64,000 nucleotides of DNA from Nitratiruptor sp. SB155-2 (GTDB taxonomy: Bacteria > Campylobacterota > Campylobacteria > Campylobacterales > Nitratiruptoraceae), in contig NC_009662.1 of the NCBI RefSeq assembly GCF_000010325.1, forward strand, positions 1,446,501 to 1,510,500, given 5' to 3'. A model generated the notes under the pieces. That model was not told where the DNA came from, made no database searches, and was given only the letters and a program-made list of their open reading frames with translations. Positions 17,858 to 26,935 of the stretch are shown piece by piece. The translations under genes were made by a program, and so were the position numbers. Position 1 is the first letter of the stretch, and every line of letters begins with the position of its first letter.

Positions 17858-18486
17858 ATTTTTTCCAAAATCTTTTCGGCTATCAAACGATACCCTTTTT
17901 CATTGAAATGAATTTCATCAAAATAGAGGTTTGGATTTTTTTCAAAAATATCATAAATTGCGATATATTCGCACTGCTCATATTCATTGGCTAATTTTCT
18001 CAAAACCTGATTATATTTTTTAATATCTGGATTACGGAACTGCTCTGTACGATGAGGGGGCGTTTCGATTAGAATGATTTTCGGACTCTCTTGTATGATT
18101 TGTCGTATTGTATTTTCATATTCTTCGGGTGGTACCACATATTTTTGTCCAAAAAGCTTATTCAAACCAAATTGTCTAGCTATTTTTTTATATTTTTTAA
18201 CAATTTTTCTAGCAATCTTTCTCAAAAAATTATCAGGATAATAAAGAACATATGGAGCGTAGCGAAAAGTTTTCCAGCTGTCCACAAGACCATATCCAAA
18301 AAGTATAATATTTGGCTTTTTATTTTTATATGTATCAAAAAGAATTTTCCCTTCTCTTACAGTACTCATCGTAATACCAGCATTGATAAGCGGCTGATTC
18401 AGCTTTCGGGCTACAATGTCTGCATAGGTAAGACCGTTATATTTATCTGCGCCTTTTACATTACAATCGCCCAAAGCGAGTATCAT
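17854..18486 (-). CDS. SGNH/GDSL-hydrolase-like protein with Cys in the nucleophile position
   Basis: A protein of 210 residues from the ATG at 18486, which overlaps the asnB stop as ATGA. The layout follows the SGNH hydrolase fold: block I LGDCNVKG at residues 5-12 (normally GDS), block II NAG, a block III-like FGYGLVDSW, and block V DEIHFNEKGY with D190 and H193. The nucleophile Ser is replaced by C8 and the usual Asn of GxND is not evident. It may act as a thiol esterase/acyltransferase on LPS glycans or be a non-catalytic relative. Its place between asnB and a GT9 supports a role in core modification. No signal peptide is seen. Confidence 0.6.
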   Translation of the reverse strand: MILALGDCNVKGADKYNGLTYADIVARKLNQPLINAGITMSTVREGKILFDTYKNKKPNIILFGYGLVDSWKTFRYAPYVLYYPDNFLRKIARKIVKKYKKIARQFGLNKLFGQKYVVPPEEYENTIRQIIQESPKIILIETPPHRTEQFRNPDIKKYNQVLRKLANEYEQCEYIAIYDIFEKNPNLYFDEIHFNEKGYRLIAEKILEKI

Positions 18487-20186
18487 TTCATATACCTCTC
18501 TTCCCAAAGTCGAAACATATACATAAGCCAGATGGCATTGGTTCTTTTTCCGCTTTTGTAAAACTGTTTTACAATTTTATCTTTATTTACTAGATCATCC
18601 AAAAATGAGGTTTGATGCAATAGATCCAAAACCTGCTCTTTGAGTTTGGATCTGAGCCAATATTTGATAGGAACGGAAAACCCCTGTTTTGGAAGTTTTG
18701 AAAGCTGGGGCAACTCCTCTTCGAGCAATACCCTTAGTATTCTTTTATGAAAACGAAGCTCATTTGGCAAAGAAAAGGCAAATTCTATCAGTTCATGATC
18801 CAGATAGGGCTCTCTAGCTTCCAGCGAATTGGCCATTGTTACTCGATCCACTTTTACCAATACATCATCTGCCAAAAAGTGCTTAAAATCAAACAAAAAC
18901 ATACAATCAAGCAATTCACTGCACTGCAGCTCATCAAAGAAAATCTGCTGTTTTAACTCATCTGGAAAGATACGGTATCTCGTTGCCAGTTTATAGCGAA
19001 GATAATCACTTGTTGCCATATATTTTCGTTTGCCTCGCAGTAAAAACTGAATGAATCGAAGATTTTTATATAGAGGGTATCGTTTGTAGTTTTTAAAATT
19101 GATGGGATACCCTCCAAAAAGCTCATCTGCTCCATCGGCAGAAAGTACCACCTTGACATGCTCTTTTGCCAACTTGGCAACCAAAAAAGTGGGAAGTGAA
19201 GAGCTGTCACCAAAAGGCTCATCAAAAATATCGGCAACGGTTGGAAGCAGTTTTAACAGTTCATCTATACCAAAATAGAGCTCATGATGCTGGGTTCCAA
19301 GTTTCCTAGCCGTCGCTTTAGCAATTTTTGCTTCATTGAACCGCTCATCCTCAAAACCGATGGTGAATGTTTTTAGCGGATACTTTTTTGATAAGAAACT
19401 GGCCAGCAAGGAGCTATCGATCCCTCCACTCAAAAACAGTCCAACATCCACATCACTAACCATTCTATATTCAAAGCTTTTTTGCAGAAGCTCTCTTGTT
19501 TTCTCTTTTGCCTCTTCAAAACCTATATCTATTTTTTCTTTTGGAAGGTCCCAATACTGCTTTATAACCACTTTTTGATCAAAAAATTCCAGATAGTGGC
19601 CTGCTGGAAGTTTATGACAGTTTTGAAAGATCGAATGAGGCTCGGGAACAAATCCAAGTTGAAAATAGAAAATGGCCGCTTTTGGATCGATTCGTTTTTG
19701 AAATGCTGGATGTAAAATGACAGCTTTTGGTTCACTGGCAAAGATAAAGGTTTTCCCATCAAAATAGTAATATAAAGGCTTTACCCCCGCACGATCACGA
19801 ATAAGGGTTAGCTTATTTTGATTTGTATCATAGAGTGCTATCGCAAACATCCCGTGAAATTTATGAACCGCTTCGACACCCCATTTATGAAAAGCTTTCA
19901 AAATCACTTCCGTATCACTGGAGGTGGTAAAGGTGTACTCACTTAGCTCTTTTTGTATCTCTTTATAGTTATACACTTCTCCATTGTAACTGATAACTAG
20001 ATTTTCAAACCGCATAGGCTGGTTTGCTTCGCTACTTAAATCGATAATGGAGAGTCTTCTGTGCCCCAAAGAAAATTCGGGTGATTCAAAAAAGCCGTAG
20101 TTATCTGGTCCACCGGGAGCTAAAACTGTACTCATTTTATCTAAGACTGCTCTATTTTTCCCGTTAAATCCAAAGATTCTACACAT
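18483..20186 (-). CDS. asnB: Asparagine synthetase-like amidotransferase (AsnB type)
   Basis: A 567-residue class II glutamine amidotransferase. Cys2 is the glutaminase nucleophile, the glutaminase domain continues through SYNGEVYNY near 66-74, and RDRAGVKPLYY follows. The synthetase domain carries the PP-loop SGGIDSS (253-259) and SADGADELFGGY. AsnB makes asparagine from aspartate, but AsnB-like proteins inside polysaccharide clusters (WbpS/WbmE types) often amidate sugar acids. Position between glycosyltransferase and SGNH-like genes, with overlaps of 8 bp and 4 bp, favours an envelope role. Both roles are possible. Confidence 0.85.
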   Translation of the reverse strand: MCRIFGFNGKNRAVLDKMSTVLAPGGPDNYGFFESPEFSLGHRRLSIIDLSSEANQPMRFENLVISYNGEVYNYKEIQKELSEYTFTTSSDTEVILKAFHKWGVEAVHKFHGMFAIALYDTNQNKLTLIRDRAGVKPLYYYFDGKTFIFASEPKAVILHPAFQKRIDPKAAIFYFQLGFVPEPHSIFQNCHKLPAGHYLEFFDQKVVIKQYWDLPKEKIDIGFEEAKEKTRELLQKSFEYRMVSDVDVGLFLSGGIDSSLLASFLSKKYPLKTFTIGFEDERFNEAKIAKATARKLGTQHHELYFGIDELLKLLPTVADIFDEPFGDSSSLPTFLVAKLAKEHVKVVLSADGADELFGGYPINFKNYKRYPLYKNLRFIQFLLRGKRKYMATSDYLRYKLATRYRIFPDELKQQIFFDELQCSELLDCMFLFDFKHFLADDVLVKVDRVTMANSLEAREPYLDHELIEFAFSLPNELRFHKRILRVLLEEELPQLSKLPKQGFSVPIKYWLRSKLKEQVLDLLHQTSFLDDLVNKDKIVKQFYKSGKRTNAIWLMYMFRLWEERYMK

Positions 20187-21165
20187 TCACAATACTTTCA
20201 TACAGCTTTTTATACTCTTTTGCAACATTGGAAAGCTGTAAAACTGGTTGATACTCCTCTTTTACTTTCGCAAATATATCTTTATATTTTTCGTATGCTT
20301 GATTGACTTCTTGAATCTTTTGATGGACATCTTGAAAAACAAGCTTTTTTGGCAAAATTTCCATACTTCCTCCAACTGGAGTGGAAATAACTATATCACT
20401 ACAATAAAGACCCTCTATCAATGCTCTGCTAAATCCCTCTCTATGGGAGTTGATAACGTGTAGATGTGCTTTTGAAAGAAGTTCACAAATATTCTCTTTA
20501 TAACCCAAAAGAAAGACTTTGTTTTGTAGATGGTATGTATCGATCAGCGATTGCAAATATTCTCTCTCTTCTCCTTCTCCTACAATCCACAACCGAAAAT
20601 TAAAGTTTAACTTTGCTACAGACTTGATTAATCCATCAAAATTTTTGACTTTCCTCAAAGCTCCAATGGAGATGATTGTAAATGTATCTTCTTTTTGTAC
20701 AGCTTTGCATTGAAATTTCGTAGCATCAATGCCATTGTATATAACTTTACAATTTTCATTGTCTATTTCTCTGGCCACCTCTTTTGAAACTGCTACGACG
20801 AAAGGAACTTGGTCAAAAATCCTGCTTTTTCTACTATTTCTCTTCGTTGCAACAAATGGAAATTTCATAAACTTCCAGAGTTTATGGACTATTTGAGTCG
20901 CTTTTGCCGAGTGGGTATGGACAATATCTGGTCGCTCTTTTTTTATGATGTTGGCTATCTCAAGATATTGAAAAGGATTGTGTCTTGATGGATTTGATTT
21001 GAGTTGTATCACCCTTACACTTGGCAAAAACTTCTCTTTATACTCACACCCCTTTACTACAATCGCCACCACATCATCGGATTTGCTCAGCTCATTGCTA
21101 AGCTCTACAAAACTTCGCTCTGCCCCCACAAATTTCGGACTTGCCATAAACTGCAAAATCTTCAA
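20179..21165 (-). CDS. Glycosyltransferase family 4
   Basis: A 328-residue GT-B glycosyltransferase. The N-terminal half has a KFVGAERSFVELSNEL motif and the DIVHTHSAK stretch. The C-terminal donor domain shows IGALRKVKNFDGLI and the E-x7-E-type signature REGFSRALIEGLY. It starts at TTG with ribosome site GGGAG five bases upstream. Sugar donor and acceptor are unknown. It lies in the LPS-core operon, 9 bp after the small repeat-borne ORF and overlapping asnB by 8 bp. Confidence 0.83.
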   Translation of the reverse strand: MKILQFMASPKFVGAERSFVELSNELSKSDDVVAIVVKGCEYKEKFLPSVRVIQLKSNPSRHNPFQYLEIANIIKKERPDIVHTHSAKATQIVHKLWKFMKFPFVATKRNSRKSRIFDQVPFVVAVSKEVAREIDNENCKVIYNGIDATKFQCKAVQKEDTFTIISIGALRKVKNFDGLIKSVAKLNFNFRLWIVGEGEEREYLQSLIDTYHLQNKVFLLGYKENICELLSKAHLHVINSHREGFSRALIEGLYCSDIVISTPVGGSMEILPKKLVFQDVHQKIQEVNQAYEKYKDIFAKVKEEYQPVLQLSNVAKEYKKLYESIVNV

Positions 21166-21174
21166 AGAAACTCC

Positions 21175-21324
21175 CTATAGAGTGACTAAATATAATGAAA
21201 CAATAGCAAATTTTAACGAAACAAGAGCGTTAAAAAATTTGCACTTAACCCGAAAGGGCGCCTTGGCGTTTGCAAATTTTAGCTCTTGTGAAGTGTCCAT
21301 AATTTGCTCTTTTGTTGAATTCAT
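21175..21324 (-). CDS. 49-aa ORF encoded by a dispersed repeat (copy A)
   Basis: This ORF starts 4 bp after the stop of the upstream GT4 gene and ends 9 bp before the TTG of the next. The predicted peptide has a polar N-terminus (MNSTKEQIMDTSQELK) and a hydrophobic C-terminus (FFNALVSLKFAIVSLY). The copy after mfd repeats both parts, though there the halves are out of frame. The duplicated ACTAAATGA/CTAAATGA context could allow coupled translation. It may be a real small membrane peptide or only a by-product of the repeat. No known family is recognised. Confidence 0.35.
   Translation of the reverse strand: MNSTKEQIMDTSQELKFANAKAPFRVKCKFFNALVSLKFAIVSLYLVTL
21196..21324 (-). repeat. Dispersed intergenic repeat, copy A (129 bp)
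   Basis: Most bases match 37949-38073, including both ends (TGAAACAATA... and ...TTGAA-TCAT, with one difference) and the middle around TTTTAACGAAACAA. It contains an internal hairpin of GCAAATTTTAACG (21206-21218) with CGTTAAAAAATTTGC (21228-21242). It fills the spacer between two GT4 genes. No transposase is present, so a small non-autonomous or REP-like element is possible. Confidence 0.8.
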
Positions 21325-21328
21325 TTAG

Positions 21329-22405
21329 TCATTTAGTCAAAATTTCCTTATAAACTGCCATCGTTTGTTCTACCATCTTTTCCAAAGAAAAGTTCTTTTG
21401 TACATAATTGGCAAAATCTTTTGGTTTTACACTTTCTATTTTTTGTGCCAAGTCCACTGCATTTCCCACTTCAAACAGCTCTCCATATCCATTTTTTACA
21501 ATATCCAAAGCACCTCCGTGATTTGTTGCAACGACAGGGGTATTTAACGCCATCGCTTCAACGATACTCCTGCCAAAGCTCTCCGGTTTTTTGGAAGTGC
21601 TGACAACTACATCGCTTAATGCATAGATTTCGGCGATTTTAGAAATGGATCCGGTAAAAAAGATAGTGTTTTGTAATTCTAGAACTTTTACCAAATCTTG
21701 CAACTTTTTAAAATAGTCCCTTTTATCTTCTCGAACTCCTCCGACGATAAGCCCTACGATATCTGGCCTTCTCTTTTTTAGAATCGCGATTGCTTCGATA
21801 AATGTCTCATAATCTTTTAACTGGGTAATTCTTCCAACCGAAGTGACGATAAATCGGTTATGAAGAGTATATTTTGCTTTGAACTCCTCTATAAATTTTT
21901 GATCGATCTTTTTTGGATCAAATTTGGAAAAATCGACGCCTCTGTGAATCACTCTGACTTTTTCTTCATCCACTTTATAATTTTTAAGAATATATTCTTT
22001 TACAGGATTGCTCACACAAATGACTCTGTCTCCTTTTGTCATAATGGCGCTGTAGGCATTTACACTGTTAAATCCATGAACTGTAGTAACAAAAGGAGTC
22101 TCTCCTTTTGCAAGAAAACTCAGCCATGCAGGTACTCGGCTTCTTGCGTGAATGATGTCTGGCTGAATCTGTTCAAAAACTTTTTTGAGCTTTGCAATGC
22201 GGTAGGGTGCAGTAAGAAGATTTTTACTGCACACATCAAAAACTATATGTTTTCCACCCTCTTTTTCTATTAATTCTACAAGTTTTCCGCCTCTACTTAT
22301 CACAATGCTTTCGATTCCACGTTTTACAAGTTCCCTGTTTAACTCTACAACGCCTCGCTCAACCCCTCCTTCATTAAGCTCTGGCAGTAGTTGCACAACT
22401 CTCAC
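21329..22405 (-). CDS. Glycosyltransferase family 4
   Basis: A 358-residue GT-B enzyme, the clearest glycosyltransferase of the cluster. The N-terminus has LPELNEGGVERGVVELN, typical of GT4 enzymes that act on LPS core. The middle has the DIIHARSRVPAW stretch. The donor domain contains VGRITQLKDYETFIEA and the PESFGRSIVEAMA signature with both glutamates, followed by TNHGGALDIV. The start overlaps the ELM1-family stop as ATGA. The exact sugar is unknown. Confidence 0.88.
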   Translation of the reverse strand: MRVVQLLPELNEGGVERGVVELNRELVKRGIESIVISRGGKLVELIEKEGGKHIVFDVCSKNLLTAPYRIAKLKKVFEQIQPDIIHARSRVPAWLSFLAKGETPFVTTVHGFNSVNAYSAIMTKGDRVICVSNPVKEYILKNYKVDEEKVRVIHRGVDFSKFDPKKIDQKFIEEFKAKYTLHNRFIVTSVGRITQLKDYETFIEAIAILKKRRPDIVGLIVGGVREDKRDYFKKLQDLVKVLELQNTIFFTGSISKIAEIYALSDVVVSTSKKPESFGRSIVEAMALNTPVVATNHGGALDIVKNGYGELFEVGNAVDLAQKIESVKPKDFANYVQKNFSLEKMVEQTMAVYKEILTK

Positions 22406-23271
22406 AGATACTTCCTTAAATCGATCTTTTTTCCTGCATTGCCAACATTGCCATCAAAAATGTGCAAATTGCCCTCTTTCGCTAAATTTTTCACCATCTT
22501 TTCATACTTGTTTCTTTTCTCTCCCGGAAGTGGAATCACCTCTACCGCAGCATCTCCATTGCTTACGGCTTCAGAGATCATCGAAGTCGAATCGATCGTG
22601 ATAAAGACTCTCTCACAACAGCTCAAAAAGTCACCTATGGGATTGACAGGGTTTTTTGAGTAGATCACACTGTATGAAAATGGATAGCTCTGTAAAAACT
22701 CCTCTACATCTTTTGGCGTTCTCGGAGAGGTCGTTACAAAAATATCTTTGTCTCGAAACGTTTTGAACAGAAACTCAACAACAGGCTTTATGCTCTGGAT
22801 ATCCATCGTGTAGTGTCTGTTTGGTCCACCCACAATCAAAGCGATACACCCTTTTTTGCAAGGTGCAACTCCATTTTTTTGTGAATAGGAAAAATTGACA
22901 GGTATCTGGATTGCTTTTGTATCGTTAACGTCATCATGCAACTGAGCATAGATTGTAGAAAAGTTTTTTCGATATCCCCTTGGATACATTAAAGCGATGC
23001 TTTTGGCGTTCATGCTTTTTGCAAGAAGCTTGTTCGCATAGTATGTTCCACTTCCGGCACTTACCACTATATCGGCTTTTTTACTCTCAAACGGGTCAAA
23101 AAAAATTTTCGTATAGATTCCAAGCCAGTCCAAAAGAAAGGAAAAAGCTTTATAAATTTTTGATCGGAATCGCACTTGGACAATTTCATAAGGTATACCC
23201 AAAAGCCTACAATAAGCGATGGATTGATTCTCATGTCCTTTTTTCCCATCACTGACAATAACTGCTCTCAT
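22402..23271 (-). CDS. ELM1/GtrOC1-like family protein
   Basis: About 289 residues with features of the bacterial family related to mitochondrial fission protein ELM1: N-terminal VIVSDGKKGHENQ, the VSAGSGT stretch, ALIVGGPNRHY in the middle, and TIDSTSMISEA plus VIPLPG near the C-terminus. The fold is GT-B-like, and bacterial members commonly sit in LPS or capsule clusters, so a sugar transferase role is plausible but unproven. The ATG at 23271 overlaps the upstream stop (ATGA) and is preferred over the ATG at 23283, which has no ribosome site. Confidence 0.75.
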   Translation of the reverse strand: MRAVIVSDGKKGHENQSIAYCRLLGIPYEIVQVRFRSKIYKAFSFLLDWLGIYTKIFFDPFESKKADIVVSAGSGTYYANKLLAKSMNAKSIALMYPRGYRKNFSTIYAQLHDDVNDTKAIQIPVNFSYSQKNGVAPCKKGCIALIVGGPNRHYTMDIQSIKPVVEFLFKTFRDKDIFVTTSPRTPKDVEEFLQSYPFSYSVIYSKNPVNPIGDFLSCCERVFITIDSTSMISEAVSNGDAAVEVIPLPGEKRNKYEKMVKNLAKEGNLHIFDGNVGNAGKKIDLRKYL

Positions 23272-24095
23272 CCCATTTTCCATCTGTTATGCATCCAAAA
23301 CCACTGCTCTGGATACTCTCTTACAACCTCTTCAAGAATATCATTGAGTCTTTGAGTATACTCTTCTATACCGCATCCATCACATGAGAACTCTTTTTGG
23401 ATCAACTTCAGTTTGTCACCTTCTCGAACCAAAAAAACCGGAACAACTTCTACATCGAACTTTTTTGCCAAAAGAGCTATAGTCGGTACAGTTTTACAAG
23501 GTCTTCCAAAAAAAGTCGTTTCAATGCCATCTGAACCCGCTTTTTGATCGATCATTAACCCTATATTATTCCCAGATTTCAATTCTTTAAAAAGAGCCCG
23601 TACAGCACCGTGTTTATATATAAGTTTATTGCCATATTTTTGTCGAAAAGGTTTGGAAAAACTTCTTTCAATAAGTTTATTATTTCCTTCTCTCGCAACA
23701 ACGGCCATTGGATAACCACTTTGTGCCAAAAAGTGGGCCAAAGCTTCCCAGTTACCGAAATGCGCAGTTACAAAAATTTTTGGTTTCTCAGTTTTTGGAG
23801 TTAAGGAGCCTTCAATGGATGAAAAATCGAATCTATCATGAAACAAAAAAAGAATCTCTGCAGTCGTTTTGGCAAAATTTTGATATATAGGCCAAGCAAA
23901 TTTGGGAGAGAGTCCAGCTTTCCGTAGATTATCTTTCGTTAAGTTTCTCCTTCTACTATCGATTATATATAACATTCCAGCTAATAAAGAAAACAGTCCA
24001 TATACTATTTTTTTGGGCGTTCTTTTAGCAATAGCAAATAAAGAAGAAACGACTGTATACTCCAACTGCTCACGCACTATCCAATAGCCTTTCAC
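23268..24095 (-). CDS. lpxL: Lipid A late acyltransferase, LpxL/HtrB family
   Basis: A 275-residue member of the lysophospholipid acyltransferase superfamily that adds a secondary acyl chain to lipid A at the inner face of the inner membrane. The catalytic H-x4-E is HFGNWE with H112 and E117. Later motifs are IGLMIDQKAGSDG and the C-terminal WFWMHNRWK, both characteristic of LpxL/LpxM. One N-terminal hydrophobic segment is present. The GTG at 24095 lies inside the upstream GT9 gene, a 26-bp overlap; a GTG at 24077 is an alternative. Confidence 0.87.
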   Translation of the reverse strand: MKGYWIVREQLEYTVVSSLFAIAKRTPKKIVYGLFSLLAGMLYIIDSRRRNLTKDNLRKAGLSPKFAWPIYQNFAKTTAEILFLFHDRFDFSSIEGSLTPKTEKPKIFVTAHFGNWEALAHFLAQSGYPMAVVAREGNNKLIERSFSKPFRQKYGNKLIYKHGAVRALFKELKSGNNIGLMIDQKAGSDGIETTFFGRPCKTVPTIALLAKKFDVEVVPVFLVREGDKLKLIQKEFSCDGCGIEEYTQRLNDILEEVVREYPEQWFWMHNRWKMG

Positions 24096-24990
24096 TTTTT
24101 TCTATAACCTCTTCTATCGTAATAGCGTTGATTGGGTTCTTACGAATAAACTCTTTTTTTTCATTCATACATCCAACCTGCCAATCGTCTCCGGTGGAGA
24201 AGAGCGTCACTGTTGGCACATTCAAAGCAGCAGCCAAATGCACTGGCCCCGTATCATTGCTGATAAAAAGATCACATTGCTTGATAGCGAATGCTAAATG
24301 AACAAGATCTTGATCATAGATTTTGATGAATCGATCATCGAAGGAGGATAAAAACCGTTTTTCTGCAGGTCCGAAAAAAACCATCACATTGTAATGTGGC
24401 AAGAAATATTCACCCAGTTTTTTAAAATTTTCTTCGCTCCACCGTCTGCTTTCTTGGGTAGATCCGATATTGAGTCCAATGGTCTTTTTGGATGATTGCA
24501 AAGACAAAGACAATGTAACATTTTTGGGAATACAGACTTCAGGAGTCCCTTCCATCTCAACTTCAGCGATACGTGCAAAATGTTTGCTTCTATGAACGGT
24601 TGTATCGTATGGTCGTATAGTGGTATAAAATTTACGGTATTTCTCCTTTTTCAAAGCACCAATTCGCTCTTTTGCACCTACTATCCAAGCTATAATGGCC
24701 GTTTCACCAAAACTTTGAAAATCATACACTACATCATATTTTCCGCAAAGAGAAAAGAGTTTTTTTAGTTCTTTCACGATAGAGAAAAATTTTTTTTGAC
24801 GAAAGGCGTTTCTATCGATCTCAATCACTTCATCAATAATTCCGCATGAAAGGTCTTTAATCTTTGCATTGGCTTTATCGCACAAAAGGGTTATTTTGCT
24901 ATCAGGGTATCTTTTTTTAATGGCTTTCAAAGTTGGCAACAACATAACAATATCGCCAAGTCCAGAGTAACGAATAGCCAAAATGTTCAT
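24070..24990 (-). CDS. Heptosyltransferase-like GT9 glycosyltransferase
   Basis: A 306-residue GT9 enzyme, with IRYSGLGDIVMLLPTLKA at the N-terminus and SNDTGPVHLAAALNVPTVTLF in the donor-binding region, the hallmarks of WaaC/WaaF. It directly follows gmhA in the heptose-supply genes, so transfer of heptose to Kdo-lipid A or to the first heptose is the likely reaction; which one cannot be told. The ATG at 24990 shares a base with the gmhA stop (TGATG). A TTG three bases earlier is possible but unneeded. Confidence 0.86.
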   Translation of the reverse strand: MNILAIRYSGLGDIVMLLPTLKAIKKRYPDSKITLLCDKANAKIKDLSCGIIDEVIEIDRNAFRQKKFFSIVKELKKLFSLCGKYDVVYDFQSFGETAIIAWIVGAKERIGALKKEKYRKFYTTIRPYDTTVHRSKHFARIAEVEMEGTPEVCIPKNVTLSLSLQSSKKTIGLNIGSTQESRRWSEENFKKLGEYFLPHYNVMVFFGPAEKRFLSSFDDRFIKIYDQDLVHLAFAIKQCDLFISNDTGPVHLAAALNVPTVTLFSTGDDWQVGCMNEKKEFIRKNPINAITIEEVIEKSERLLDSA

Positions 24991-25553
24991 CAAAAACTCT
25001 CATCAATCAAACTGCACAGAATATGCCCTATCATGATGTGCATCTCTTGAATTCTCGGCGTCTGAGATGAAGGCACAACGATAGCGGCGTCACATAGATC
25101 TTTGATCCGTCCTCCATCTTTTCCAAGCAGGCCTATCGTTTTGCATCCTCTTTTTTTTGCCTCTTCCATGGCTCTTAGTACATTTTCGCTCTCACCGCTT
25201 GTCGATATGCCAATAAGCACATCCCCTTTTTGTGCCAAACCTTCTACTTGTCTAGCAAAGACTAGTTCAAACCCATAATCATTTCCGATTGCAGTAAGAG
25301 CAGAAGTATCGACACTCAGGGCAATTGCAGGCAAAGAACGTCTCTCTTTTTTGAATCTGCCTACAAGTTCAGCCGCAATATGCTGCGCATCCGCTGCGCT
25401 TCCGCCATTACCGCAAAGCATAATCTTTTTTTGGTTCTTCAAAGCTTCAATACATATAATACTTGCAGTATAGATATGAAATCGAAGCTCCTCCCAAACT
25501 TTTTCAAATGTTTTTTGATGCTCAAGGAGTTCTTTTTCGATATGTTCTAACAA
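24990..25553 (-). CDS. gmhA: Sedoheptulose-7-phosphate isomerase
   Basis: A 187-residue SIS-domain enzyme that converts sedoheptulose 7-phosphate to D-glycero-D-manno-heptose 7-phosphate, the first step of ADP-heptose synthesis. The signature [17 protein letters not shown] spans residues 48-63, with H58 and E62 in the metal/active-site positions. [10 protein letters not shown] and QEMHIMIGH follow. Length is normal. It overlaps hldE by 7 bp, so the complete pathway gmhB-hldD-hldE-gmhA is in one transcript. Confidence 0.95.
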   Translation of the reverse strand: MLEHIEKELLEHQKTFEKVWEELRFHIYTASIICIEALKNQKKIMLCGNGGSAADAQHIAAELVGRFKKERRSLPAIALSVDTSALTAIGNDYGFELVFARQVEGLAQKGDVLIGISTSGESENVLRAMEEAKKRGCKTIGLLGKDGGRIKDLCDAAIVVPSSQTPRIQEMHIMIGHILCSLIDESF

Positions 25554-26935
25554 CTTCTCATCCTTTCTACAATCGCCGTCGTGCTTTTCCCCTCTACAAA
25601 ATCTATCAGTCGTACCTCTTTAGCGATATCACTCCCTACCACCTCTTTTCCTTTGTAGTCGCCGCCTTTTACCAAAATATCCGGCTTAACTATTTTGATA
25701 AGCTCATATGGCGTATCTTCTTCAAAAATTACCACATAATCCACTGCTTCAAGACTCGCTAACAGATAGGCTCTGTCAAACTGGGGATTGATTGGACGAT
25801 CATCTCCTTTCAGTCGTTTAACACTCGCATCGGAATTGACCCCGACGATCAATACATCTCCAAGTTCTTTGGCCTTTTGCAGATATTTTACGTGCCCTAG
25901 ATGCAATATATCAAAACAACCATTAGTGAAAACAATTCTTTTGCCTCTTTTATGTAGATCTTTGCTAATCAACTCAATCTCTTCAAAATCTTTTATGAAC
26001 TCTTCTGTGGGCGCTTTGCGAATAGACCTTTCATACTCTTCTATCTCTTCAAGTGTCGCTGTTGCTGCTCCAACTTTCCCGACGACCACTCCAGCTGCCA
26101 AGTTTGCAAATACCGCTGCCTCTTTGAGGTTTTTTCCTTTGGCAACCGCATATCCAAGGGCTGCTAGTACCGTATCTCCTGCTCCTGTCACATCATACAC
26201 CTCTTTGGCCACAGTTGGAATACGCATCATCTCTTCCTCGAAGATAGCCATACCCTCTTCTGAAAGCGTAACAATGAGACTTTGCAAATCAAGCTCTTTT
26301 TTTAGTTTCCATCCGGCTCTTTTCAAATCCTCTTCATTTTTGATCAAAAATCCAACAGCTTTGGACGCCTCTTTTTTATTGGGCTTAATGAGCGTAGCAC
26401 CCCGATATTTTTCAAAATCGTTTTTGGGATCTACAAACACAGGAACACTGCTTCTTTGAATGACTGTCTGCGTTACCTCTTTCGTCAATACACCTTTGTC
26501 ATAATCGGACAAAAGTACCAAATCATACTCTTTAATGACACGATCAAAAACATTAAGGATTTTTTGTTGCGTCAGGCTTTCGATCTCTTTTTTCTCTTCT
26601 CTGTCTACTCTGACAATTTGCTGATTGGAAGCAATGATACGGCTCTTTTTTGTGGTAGGACGATTTTCTTTCAGCAAATATGTTTGTACACCCTTTTCTT
26701 GAAATCTTTGTTCCAACCATATCCCATTTGCATCCTCACCCACAACACTGATAATTCCTACTTCAGCACCGAATGCCAAAAGATTGTTCACCACATTGCC
26801 TGCCCCACCAAGAACAAGTTCTTCTTTTTGTACATCCACCACCTGTACAGGGGCCTCAGGACTGATGCGATCACACTTTCCAAAAAGGTAGTGATCGATC
26901 ATCACATCGCCAAGTACCAAAATCCTGGGTTTCAT
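25547..26935 (-). CDS. hldE: Bifunctional heptose kinase/adenylyltransferase HldE
   Basis: A 462-residue fusion. The N-terminal ribokinase-like domain (1-320) phosphorylates heptose 7-phosphate at C1, with [14 protein letters not shown] near 42-55 and the catalytic [15 protein letters not shown]. The C-terminal cytidylyltransferase-like domain (about 335-462) adds AMP, with [16 protein letters not shown] as its nucleotide-binding H-x-G-H signature. Length and order match E. coli HldE. The ATG overlaps the hldD stop by 4 bp. Confidence 0.96.
   Translation of the reverse strand: MKPRILVLGDVMIDHYLFGKCDRISPEAPVQVVDVQKEELVLGGAGNVVNNLLAFGAEVGIISVVGEDANGIWLEQRFQEKGVQTYLLKENRPTTKKSRIIASNQQIVRVDREEKKEIESLTQQKILNVFDRVIKEYDLVLLSDYDKGVLTKEVTQTVIQRSSVPVFVDPKNDFEKYRGATLIKPNKKEASKAVGFLIKNEEDLKRAGWKLKKELDLQSLIVTLSEEGMAIFEEEMMRIPTVAKEVYDVTGAGDTVLAALGYAVAKGKNLKEAAVFANLAAGVVVGKVGAATATLEEIEEYERSIRKAPTEEFIKDFEEIELISKDLHKRGKRIVFTNGCFDILHLGHVKYLQKAKELGDVLIVGVNSDASVKRLKGDDRPINPQFDRAYLLASLEAVDYVVIFEEDTPYELIKIVKPDILVKGGDYKGKEVVGSDIAKEVRLIDFVEGKSTTAIVERMRSC

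Noticed and set aside
21270-21324. Resemblance of the repeat peptide MNSTKEQIMDTSQEL to the N-terminus of TetR regulators
   Set aside because: Only about a dozen residues agree and no helix-turn-helix follows, so this is not called a TetR fragment.
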